NCBI GenBank assembly: GCA_016875755.1
Contig: VGOX01000188.1
Span: 1 to 5,398, forward strand
Length of the DNA: 5,398 nt
From: Chloroflexota bacterium
GTDB taxonomy: Bacteria > Chloroflexota > Anaerolineae > Anaerolineales > Villigracilaceae
Direction: 5' to 3'
In this document: piece after piece, positions 1 through 5,398 of the stretch
How the letters are laid out: each line of letters starts with the position of its first letter
Numbering within the stretch: the first letter of the stretch is position 1
Notes under the pieces: model-generated
What the model was told of the DNA's origin: nothing
The model's database searches: none
The model's input: only the letters and a program-made list of their open reading frames with translations
Made by a program: the position numbers and the translations under genes

Positions 1-288
1 TCCGCAGGGAGACGCGGTCTGAGACCCCCATACCTTTAAGGCTGAGGTAGTAGTGACGGTCTGTGAGATAACCGAGATATGCCGCAGTGGCCTGTTTAAG
101 TGTCTCGGCAGGCAGGGCAGGTGTCAGGTCACGCCAGAAGCGGTCTGCAAGGACGATGGTCTGCCCGTGGATGATGGCGCTATCCGTCACCGATCCGCCG
201 ACAGCAATGCTCTCGTCTCCTGCTCAAATTTCGAGCTCGGATTTTTTATTTTTTTTGCTTTTTTTGAAGGGGGTTTTTTATCAGCCAT
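1..288 (-). CDS. 5' end of a putative NACHT-type (STAND) NTPase, frameshifted and cut by the window edge
   Basis: Translation starts at ATG 288-286, preceded by a good ribosome binding site (GAGGT, 5 bases upstream). The first 24 or so residues (MADKKPPSKKAKKIKNPSSK and on) are strikingly lysine-rich. This frame stops at TGA 189-187 after 34 codons. A different frame, open from 223 to the window edge, reads ESIAVGGSVTDSAIIHGQ, then LADRFWRDLTPALP, AAYLGYLTDRHYYLSLKG and MGVSDRVSLR. I recognise this as the region found just before the NACHT NTPase domain in large Chloroflexota proteins, where GMGVSDRVPLRLPL is typical; this is from memory, not a search. One missing base between 226 and 187 would join the two parts. 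The NTPase domain itself (Walker motifs) lies outside the window, so ATPase function is inferred. Such proteins are STAND switches, some of them antiviral. The start is quite certain; the family is moderately so. Confidence 0.6.
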
Positions 289-293
289 ACCCG

Positions 294-298
294 ACCTC
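294..298 (-). promoter_or_regulatory. Ribosome binding site of the NACHT-like gene
   Basis: Minus-strand GAGGT lies 5 bases before the ATG at 288-286. It is the best Shine-Dalgarno match in the window and fixes this start, even though the frame it opens is only 34 codons long before the frame break. Confidence 0.65.
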
Positions 299-310
299 GC
301 GCTGCAAGTC

Positions 311-316
311 AGTATA
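311..316 (-). promoter_or_regulatory. Candidate -10 box for the NACHT-like gene
   Basis: Minus-strand TATACT matches the sigma-70-type -10 consensus at five of six bases. It would place transcription start near 304, just ahead of the ribosome binding site. No convincing -35 box lies 16-18 bases upstream; the nearest loose match, TTAACC, is 20 bases away. It is therefore a weak call, supported mainly by its position in the only gap between genes. The rest of the 289-381 gap shows no terminator hairpin after the FIST stop codon. Confidence 0.3.
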
Positions 317-381
317 CAATAACTTATGGCAGGCTGGGTTAACCGAATTGCAAAGTAACTGAAAATGTCGGGGAAATTGCC

Positions 382-1095
382 TTATTCGGTCTCTTCTTCG
401 CCAAAAACGACGACGACCATGTGCTGATTGAGGAATTTTGGGGTTCCACTGTCAGTGGTGACCTGCCCAAGGGTGTAACCACCGGCAATTGGAACGTTCG
501 TACCGAGGATTTCCTGAATGGCAGTAATTTCGACGCCGGGGTGCGCCTTGAGCAGCATTTGCCAGGCAATATCCACGATCACAAGCGCGAGAGCAGGTTT
601 GGCACTGCCAAGTTGTAACAGGGCTTGTTGGGCGGCATTTCGTGCTGCGCGTTCACAGGCGGCGCGGCTGCCCACCAAAAGATAGGTATCAATACCGTCA
701 CGGACAATGGCGTTCATACGGAAACTGCCATCTGCTTCCACTCGAATTGGTGAGCGGACAACCAAATTCTCACCCTGCTCCATGCCCAAGGGATATAAGC
801 GGGCAAGATAGTTGAGGGGCGGAAATGCCCAGTCGCGTGCGGGGTAACCGAACAGACCTGCATAGGTTTCGGAGGCGGGACGTCCGTTCAATGTGCGGAG
901 CCAAAAGCCGCGAGAGCGCGTCACACGGAATTGACTGCCAACGGGGTCCCAACCATGGTCATAGCCCACACCCACTTTGAGATTGCCGCGCAAAAATGCC
1001 GCCGCCAACCCGCCCGAACCTGTTTGACTACCCGCCATTTGATAGTTGTTTCCAGTATGCAAATCTCCGCTGGAAAGCCCGCCCACTACATTCAA
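382..1095 (-). CDS. FIST-domain signal protein, C-terminal part (end of FIST_N plus FIST_C)
   Basis: This is the second half of a FIST protein, a predicted small-ligand sensor domain of bacterial signal transduction. The reading frame is open from about 1149; the TTG at 1095-1093 is only the first possible start codon after the break and has no ribosome binding site, so it is probably not a real start. Residues 1-50 carry the end of FIST_N (GGLSSGDLHTGN, GSGGLAAAFLRG). They are followed by the typical bridge GVGYDHGWDPVGSQFRVTRS and LNGRPASETYAGLFG into FIST_C, with ENLVVRSPIRVEADGSFRMN and, near the end, NVPIAGGYTLGQV. The protein ends in the acidic tail FGEEETE. It belongs with the 1092-1535 frame: adding one base at the T7 run gives a single protein of 384 residues, a usual length for FIST_N-FIST_C proteins. 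No signal peptide or membrane span is seen, so it is likely cytoplasmic. Its ligand cannot be told from sequence. Confidence 0.88.
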   Translation of the reverse strand: MNVVGGLSSGDLHTGNNYQMAGSQTGSGGLAAAFLRGNLKVGVGYDHGWDPVGSQFRVTRSRGFWLRTLNGRPASETYAGLFGYPARDWAFPPLNYLARLYPLGMEQGENLVVRSPIRVEADGSFRMNAIVRDGIDTYLLVGSRAACERAARNAAQQALLQLGSAKPALALVIVDIAWQMLLKAHPGVEITAIQEILGTNVPIAGGYTLGQVTTDSGTPKFLNQHMVVVVFGEEETE

Positions 1096-1535
1096 TTCAG
1101 ATGAGGCGGAATTGCAGAACTGCTCGGCATCTCCATTGAAGCCGTCTGCAAAAAAAGCATGGACTGACGCTCCACCCGCGCTGAGGCATGCTGCATGATC
1201 TTGGCAGCTGTTTCACGTCCAGACTGGGAATAGCCCGGCAGCCAAAGCGTATCGGATTGGAAATCTCCGCTCAGCAAGGCTACGGCTACAGAGTGCGGGT
1301 GATGTCCCTTGTTGGTAAGTGTGGCTGGTGAACTAAAGCCGATCATCGGCGAATCACCGAGCAGGCTGGATACACCGTTCAAGACTTCGCGCGGATGGTA
1401 TTGATGGGAGGCGATCACAACCGCCAAACCCGGCGCATTGGCACCGAGCCGGTTCAATGCCTGATGTGCTGCTTGCAAACCCGCTTCACGTCCATCGAGC
1501 GCCTGTGCAACCCCTACAGATCCGATCATTGTCAT
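1092..1535 (-). CDS. FIST-domain signal protein, N-terminal part (FIST_N), ends in a frameshift
   Basis: This is the true start of the FIST gene: ATG 1535-1533, 9 bases after the kinase stop codon, with GAGG 4 bases upstream; a second ATG at 1529-1527 (residue 3) is also possible. The short spacing points to co-transcription and translational coupling with the kinase. Residues 5-95 match the FIST_N pattern: SVGVAQALDGREAGLQAAHQ, then LAVVIASHQYHPREVLNGV, the PMIGFSSPATLTNKG turn and HSVAVALLSGDF. Homology runs to MLF at residues 126-128 and then turns into unrelated sequence (QTASMEMPSSS, ending PPHLN) until TGA at 1094-1092. The neighbouring frame continues the expected text with ADGFNGDAEQFCNSASSELN. 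The break therefore lies at the T7 run (1150-1156), and the last 19 or so residues of this frame are not genuine. Known FIST proteins sense small molecules and feed two-component or cyclic-nucleotide signalling. Confidence 0.88.
   Translation of the reverse strand: MTMIGSVGVAQALDGREAGLQAAHQALNRLGANAPGLAVVIASHQYHPREVLNGVSSLLGDSPMIGFSSPATLTNKGHHPHSVAVALLSGDFQSDTLWLPGYSQSGRETAAKIMQHASARVERQSMLFLQTASMEMPSSSAIPPHLN
1150..1156 (-). other. Frame break in the FIST gene at a run of seven T (slippery heptamer T TTT TTG)
   Basis: On the minus strand the codons read ATG CTT TTT TTG CAG, in the frame that soon stops. Eight T instead of seven would read ATG CTT TTT TTT GCA GAC and restore FIST homology. 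Equally, a ribosome slipping back one base on T TTT TTG (1155-1149) would reach the same frame. A homopolymer miscount is the simplest explanation. Confidence 0.8.
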
Positions 1536-1544
1536 CTCGCCTCG

Positions 1545-2351
1545 CTACTCTTCTGCCACAGGGATTGTGAAATGGAACGTGGTGCCATGACGGTATTCGC
1601 TTTCGAACCAGATCTTTCCGCCCTGCATTTCGACCAGGCTGCGGGTAATGTTCAGACCAAGCCCTGTACCGGGCACTTCCCTTGCTTTCGGGTCATCAGA
1701 GCGGAAGAATTTCTGGAATATTTTCTGCTGATCTTCAAGGGTCATACCAATGCCGCTGTCTTTGACCCACAAATGAATTACTCGCGGCGCGCCTTCGGCA
1801 TCCCATTGGTTTTGGCTTTCAGCCACACCGACCTGAACCATGCCGCCCTCTGGGGTGTACTTGTGCGCGTTGCTGACCAGATTGGTCAACACCTGACCCA
1901 CGCGGGTACGGTCTGCCCACATAAGCGATAATTTTTCAGGGATGACAAGTTCGAGGGTCTGCTTTTTATCTTCAAGCTGGCGGGTAAAGGTGCGGATGAT
2001 CTCATCCACCAAATCGGCCGCGTTGGTGGCTTTATATTCCAGGCGCAAACGTCCCGCTTCGATCTTGGAGTTATCGTTCAAATCCGAAACGAGAGTGGAC
2101 ATGCGCTCGACATTCGATTTGATGGTTTGCAGGAAGTTCGCCTGCATTTCATTTACCTGTCCCACCGCGCCGCCAGCCAACAATTCGGTATATCCTTTAA
2201 TGGAGGTCATTGGGTTCTTAAGCTCATGCGCCACAAAGGAGACGAAATCACTCTTGGCAACATTCGCGCGCTGAACCTCGCCATACAACTGGGCATTCGA
2301 AATCGCAATGGCTGCATGGTCGGTTAAGCGGGTAAGGAATTCGATATCCAC
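1545..2351 (-). CDS. Histidine kinase, catalytic part (end of GAF4, DHp and ATPase domains)
   Basis: This is the transmitter half of the sensor kinase: it autophosphorylates a histidine and passes the phosphate to a response regulator not in view. Residues 1-25 (DIEFLTRLTDHAAIAISNAQ) are the last strand and helix of a GAF domain and cannot fold alone. The H-box DFVSFVAHELKNPMTSIKGY has the phospho-acceptor His at residue 42. The ATPase domain shows the N-box NLVSNAHKYTP (Asn157, Asn161), G1 DSGIGM (198-203), F-box FQKFFR (212-217) and G2 GTGLGL (228-233), so all key residues are present. The GTG at 2351-2349 directly follows the TAA of the upstream frame in the same phase and lacks a ribosome binding site. 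I read it as the downstream part of a single gene broken by a stop codon, not an independent start. Without the stop the kinase would be at least 1218 residues. A soluble kinase made by re-initiation cannot be excluded. Confidence 0.93.
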   Translation of the reverse strand: MDIEFLTRLTDHAAIAISNAQLYGEVQRANVAKSDFVSFVAHELKNPMTSIKGYTELLAGGAVGQVNEMQANFLQTIKSNVERMSTLVSDLNDNSKIEAGRLRLEYKATNAADLVDEIIRTFTRQLEDKKQTLELVIPEKLSLMWADRTRVGQVLTNLVSNAHKYTPEGGMVQVGVAESQNQWDAEGAPRVIHLWVKDSGIGMTLEDQQKIFQKFFRSDDPKAREVPGTGLGLNITRSLVEMQGGKIWFESEYRHGTTFHFTIPVAEE

Positions 2352-2354
2352 TTA
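2352..2354 (-). other. In-frame TAA that splits the histidine kinase inside GAF4
   Basis: The minus-strand codons around it read TCG TAA GTG GAT ATC. The GAF4 strand YLESLNDS lies before the stop and the closing helix DIEFLTRLTDHAAIAISNAQ after it, with no change of phase and normal spacing. A single substitution (for example GAA or CAA to TAA) explains it. Confidence 0.85.
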
Positions 2355-5201
2355 CGAATCATTCAGGCTCTCAAGATATAACAAACCGATCACAGTCGTT
2401 TCACGGCGAATGGGAATGATCATCTGTGTATGCGAAACGGACAGTAATTTCTTATCCGACCCATCCACCGATGCCTGACGAGGCAAGCCTGTCTCCACCA
2501 CTTCAGCCATGGCTTTCAATTCGATCGGCAGCAGGTCATCCTGCAATTTCTCCATCTTTTCATCAAAGCCCTGCTGCGACATGACCCGCAACTTGTCCTC
2601 TTCCAACATGCCGATCAACCCCGCATCTGCCGAGGATTGGCGCAGCGCCCAATCCAGCGTGATGCGCATGGCACGGTCCATTTCAAGGCTGGCGTTGAGT
2701 TCACGGTCGATGCGCTGCATGACGGAAAGTTCTTCCACGCGAACTGCCAACTCTTGATCGGTCAATGTATAGAGGCGGGCATTTTCGATCGCAACCGCCG
2801 CCTGACCTGCAAATGCAGTCAGCAGGGTTTGGTCATCCTGAACGAAAGGCAGACCATCCCGACGGTTGATCACTTCGATCACACCGATCACGCGATCTTT
2901 CACCTGCAACGGCACAGCCATTAAGGAGCGGCTGACAAACCCCGTTTGCTGGTCGACGCCCTTAAATCGTTTTGTTGAAGCCTGGTCTTCATTCTCGATC
3001 ACAGGCCCATGAGATTGGATCGCGCGCCCGATGATGCCAGTATTCGAAGGCAGCCTCTGCCCCACAAGGTTGGTAGCCACAGGCCCAACCGTTACTTTGA
3101 AGACCAGTTCATCCGTCTGTTCATCAAGCAGGAACAGACTCCCCGCTTCACAATTCAAAATGCCCACAGCGTTTTCAAGAATATTCTGCAATAGCGGGTT
3201 GAGCTCCAGTGTAGAGGTCAACTGGCGTGTAATTTCATTCAACGAGGAAAGTTGATGCGTGCGTTGCTGCGACTCTTTCAACAAACGCGATTTCACAATG
3301 GCACCGGCAGTTTGGTCGGCAATTGCCTGCAAAAGATTCAACTGTCCATTTGTATACACGGTGGAGCCATCGCGGCTGCCAACACTGAGCGTTCCAATAG
3401 ACACCGCGCCTGCATTCAGCGGCACACCCATCCATGCAAAGACATTTTCAAAAGCGGGGACAACTCCGCGCGTCTGACATTCACGGACGTAATCCTGCGT
3501 CATGATGGGACGCCCCTTGCGGATCACTTCCGGTGCCAAGCCTGTCCCTGCTGAAAATGGCAGATTCTCACGCTCAGACAGACGGTCATTATTCTCAAGA
3601 CAGAAGCCGTAGTAATAGTAGTCGCTTTCCTCGCGATATAACGTGATGTGGAAATGCGAGGTGGGAATGATCAACGCAGTTTGGGCAAAGATCAATTCGA
3701 GAATGTCATCGAAATCCGGGGTGACGTTCACACCCTGCGACACACGGGTAAGCGCGTTCATTTCCTGAATCCGCCGCTCGAGGTTGGCGACCGTCTGCAC
3801 GCGGTCAATGGCGACCGATGCCTGATCGCAGATATTCTCAAGGAAGCGCAAATCACGCGGGGCATACGCCTGCCCCGTCAGACGCGGACCAAGCGCCAGC
3901 CAGCCATTGGGACGTTCCTTGCCCGGCAAAGCTATGAAGAGACGAGAGCCGAGCAATGCCAGACGGGATTGCTCGGTTTGAAGCGCATCTGGTAAAGAAG
4001 CGGGGTTATCCAAATACAGAGGGAGACGCTCCGCTTCAAAATAGCGTGCCAGCGGGCTTGTCGCTGAAAAGCGGATGTCGCTTGTGGGGCGCGCATCATC
4101 GCCGGGCAGGGCAGAGAATAAATCATTGAGGGAGTCGTAGGTATAGATGTGGATCCTGCTCGGGGTCAGGGTCGAGGCGATCTGGTCGCGCATGATAATG
4201 CCCATGGTGTTGAGATCCAATGCGGTGGTAAGTTTATGAGAGAAACTTTCCAATTGCTCTTCAAAAATGCGCGAGCCCCGGAAAAAGACTGAGTCCACTG
4301 TAGCTTGCAGGCGTGTGCGGAGCGGCTCCAACAGGACGGCGATGAGGAAGATCGCTCCGCCCACCAGATAGGGGTTGTTGGCAGGCAGTGCGGCATTGAA
4401 AAGCAAGCCTACCGCAGCCGCTATCACTGCATACCCAAGCATCACAAGAGCGGTCAAAAGCAGGTAGGTTGCGCCGCGTTTAACCAAGTCATCCGTCCGC
4501 AGGAAGCGGAAACGTAAAATAGTGTAGCCAATGGACAGAGGGAACAAAACCAACGGGAGGAAAAGATACGGCGAAAAATTGATCGGGCGGAGAAAAATAA
4601 TGCCAAGCCAACTCCCCACCGGGATAAAGGCCAGCAACGTACCGATCAGAATCGTTCGCACCTGGGTTTTGACCACCGGGGATTGTGCATACAAAGCATG
4701 GTACACATTCGAAAGCATATAGAAAATGATTCCCAATGCGATGAAGCCATACATGACCTGCCATCTTTCGATGTAAACAGTGGGTCTTTCAAAATTGAAC
4801 AGAGTTGTTGTGGCATAGCCCGCCAGAAGCAGACCGATCGCAACCCCGGTCCAACGCAGGTAGGGTCGGGCAATGATAATGCGCGGTTCAACAGGGAAAA
4901 CGAATGCAAGGTTGATCAATGCCCCGCCTGCCAGACCACAGGCAAACGTCCACATGACGGTGAATTCATGGGTGGTGATCAGGTTGAAGTATGCGCCGGT
5001 GATGATCGCCAGCGAGGATGTGAAAAGCGAGAAAGCACGCCCTGCTGGTTCAGAGCGGCGGAAGCCAAAAATCCAGATGCTGACAAAAAGGAAGATCGCT
5101 CCCAAAATGGATGGGACGATAAAGTACACCAACCGCCCCGACTCCGGGAACATGTTAAGAATCAGGCTGATATCACGTTCAATACCCTCGATGGAGCGCA
5201 C
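2352..5201 (-). CDS. Polytopic multi-GAF sensor histidine kinase, sensor part (about 9 TM spans plus four GAF domains)
   Basis: This is the membrane sensor half of a large hybrid-free histidine kinase. Residues about 24-46, 57-74, 81-103, 116-135, 150-170, 181-203, 211-228, 244-268 and 278-293 are hydrophobic and look like membrane spans. The segment LRTRLQATVDSVFFRGSRIF (295-313) is the conserved juxtamembrane motif of Chloroflexota and actinobacterial 7TM-type kinases. Four GAF domains follow, at roughly 325-468, 495-637, 665-810 and 835-949, each preceded by a helical linker ending in an LTSTLEL-type motif and, in 1-3, closed by a helix such as AGQAAVAIENARL. GAF4 is cut by the TAA; the DHp and ATPase domains continue in the same frame to 1545. 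The GTG start at 5201 has no ribosome binding site, and the open frame reaches back to 5327 with PDZ-like sequence, so the true N-terminus is probably further upstream. GAF domains bind small ligands or chromophores; none can be named here, and no obvious heme or bilin cysteine motif was recognised. Confidence 0.93.
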   Translation of the reverse strand: MRSIEGIERDISLILNMFPESGRLVYFIVPSILGAIFLFVSIWIFGFRRSEPAGRAFSLFTSSLAIITGAYFNLITTHEFTVMWTFACGLAGGALINLAFVFPVEPRIIIARPYLRWTGVAIGLLLAGYATTTLFNFERPTVYIERWQVMYGFIALGIIFYMLSNVYHALYAQSPVVKTQVRTILIGTLLAFIPVGSWLGIIFLRPINFSPYLFLPLVLFPLSIGYTILRFRFLRTDDLVKRGATYLLLTALVMLGYAVIAAAVGLLFNAALPANNPYLVGGAIFLIAVLLEPLRTRLQATVDSVFFRGSRIFEEQLESFSHKLTTALDLNTMGIIMRDQIASTLTPSRIHIYTYDSLNDLFSALPGDDARPTSDIRFSATSPLARYFEAERLPLYLDNPASLPDALQTEQSRLALLGSRLFIALPGKERPNGWLALGPRLTGQAYAPRDLRFLENICDQASVAIDRVQTVANLERRIQEMNALTRVSQGVNVTPDFDDILELIFAQTALIIPTSHFHITLYREESDYYYYGFCLENNDRLSERENLPFSAGTGLAPEVIRKGRPIMTQDYVRECQTRGVVPAFENVFAWMGVPLNAGAVSIGTLSVGSRDGSTVYTNGQLNLLQAIADQTAGAIVKSRLLKESQQRTHQLSSLNEITRQLTSTLELNPLLQNILENAVGILNCEAGSLFLLDEQTDELVFKVTVGPVATNLVGQRLPSNTGIIGRAIQSHGPVIENEDQASTKRFKGVDQQTGFVSRSLMAVPLQVKDRVIGVIEVINRRDGLPFVQDDQTLLTAFAGQAAVAIENARLYTLTDQELAVRVEELSVMQRIDRELNASLEMDRAMRITLDWALRQSSADAGLIGMLEEDKLRVMSQQGFDEKMEKLQDDLLPIELKAMAEVVETGLPRQASVDGSDKKLLSVSHTQMIIPIRRETTVIGLLYLESLNDS

Positions 5202-5327
5202 CGTGACGGTGATGGTCTCACCGGGAAAACGACTTGATAAAATATCGCGGATCGACTGGGAATCCTGTACCGGTTGTCCATCAATGGTGTCCCGTGTCAG
5301 AACTAGTGGGACAAAAAGGACGAATAG
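5202..5327 (-). other. In-frame N-terminal extension of the kinase resembling the second half of a PDZ domain
   Basis: The kinase frame is open for 42 codons upstream of the GTG, back to TAA 5330-5328. It reads LVLTRDTIDGQPVQDSQS, then IRDILSSRFPGETITVTV, which leads into RSIEGIERDISLIL at the start of the called protein. The IDGQPV turn, the following helix and the PGETITVTV strand are the hallmarks of the C-terminal half of PDZ domains, which commonly precede membrane-bound Chloroflexota kinases. The usual first half (GSPAxxAGLxxGD) is not visible in this frame. No ATG, GTG or TTG occurs in the stretch. Either the start lies upstream in another frame after an indel (perhaps at the T5 run near 5312-5316), or the N-terminus has been lost. 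Confidence 0.55.
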
Positions 5328-5359
5328 TTAAGGTGTAGTTTTCCCGGACGGTGTTTGGG

Positions 5360-5365
5360 ATTATA
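5360..5365 (-). promoter_or_regulatory. Candidate -10 box upstream of the kinase
   Basis: Minus-strand TATAAT is a perfect match to the sigma-70-type -10 consensus. A weak -35 (TTGCTG, 5390-5385, three of six bases) sits 19 bases upstream. Transcription would begin near 5350, about 150 bases before the GTG. The same bases are also open in a second frame (GIIPNTVRENYTLTIRPF) that could be upstream coding sequence, so the box may be fortuitous. Confidence 0.3.
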
Positions 5366-5398
5366 CCGTAGCGGCTTGCCGGTGCAGCAAGCGCCTTT

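Noticed and set aside
239..266. T-rich tract on the plus strand that could be a terminator tail
   Set aside because: The only palindrome beside it (CGAGCTCG) has no loop and cannot form a stable hairpin; the tract is explained by lysine codons on the other strand.
337..344. GGTTAACC palindrome in the gap before the NACHT-like gene, as an operator
   Set aside because: An 8-base palindrome can occur by chance and there is no second copy or known regulator to link it to.
53..362. Plus-strand frames of about 90 codons at the left edge
   Set aside because: They are antisense to the conserved NACHT-like N-terminal sequence and read through the T-rich complement of the lysine codons; no ribosome binding site was seen.
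1395..1931. 178-codon open frame on the plus strand
   Set aside because: It lies antisense to the kinase ATPase domain and the FIST start, both of which have clear motifs; its translation resembles no family I know and has cysteine/histidine-rich shadow composition.
4683..5331. Two long overlapping plus-strand open frames (184 and 152 codons)
   Set aside because: They are antisense to the membrane-span region of the kinase and have low-complexity charged composition typical of frames opposite hydrophobic coding sequence.
5374..5392. GCTTGC/GCAAGC hairpin at the right edge, followed by TTT on the plus strand
   Set aside because: The stem is only 6 base pairs, the T tract is cut by the window edge, and no plus-strand gene precedes it, so a terminator call is not supported.

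Overview
The window most resembles a chromosomal piece from an Anaerolineae-like member of the Chloroflexota (Chloroflexi). This is an inference from three protein styles, with no taxonomic marker gene present: a polytopic multi-GAF histidine kinase with the LRxRLQxxVDxxFFR juxtamembrane motif, a FIST-domain sensor protein, and the start of what looks like a NACHT-type NTPase with a GMGVSDRV motif. Base composition is moderately GC-rich. All supported genes lie on the minus strand, so transcription runs from the right edge to the left edge. No RNA gene, insertion sequence, CRISPR array or convincing terminator was seen.

Layout in order of transcription. (1) 5398-5202: a leader with a TATAAT box, followed by an open in-frame stretch (5327-5202) that looks like the second half of a PDZ domain joined directly to the kinase. 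(2) 5201-2352: the sensor half of a large membrane histidine kinase, with about nine membrane spans and then four GAF domains; the fourth is cut by an in-frame TAA. (3) 2351-1545: the end of GAF4, the phospho-acceptor His domain and the ATPase domain of the same kinase, in the same frame. (4) 1535-382: a FIST_N/FIST_C protein split into two overlapping reading frames at a run of seven T (minus strand). (5) 381-289: a 93-base gap with a promoter-like box and a good ribosome binding site. (6) 288-1: the 5' end of a putative NACHT NTPase, again with a frame break, running off the left edge.

How they fit together: the kinase and the FIST gene are 9 bases apart and look co-transcribed. FIST proteins are known as sensory-domain proteins often tied to two-component signalling, so the pair probably forms one signalling unit. 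No response regulator is in view. The NACHT-like gene has its own apparent start signals and may be a separate unit, or the output or defence arm of the same neighbourhood.

The most striking point is that every gene here carries exactly one or more small lesions (one in-frame stop, two clear single-base-type frame breaks, one possible frame break at the kinase N-terminus), while the protein sequence on both sides of each lesion stays well conserved. That favours uncorrected sequencing or assembly errors, or very recent decay. Programmed frameshifting at the T TTT TTG heptamer in the FIST gene is a less likely but testable alternative.
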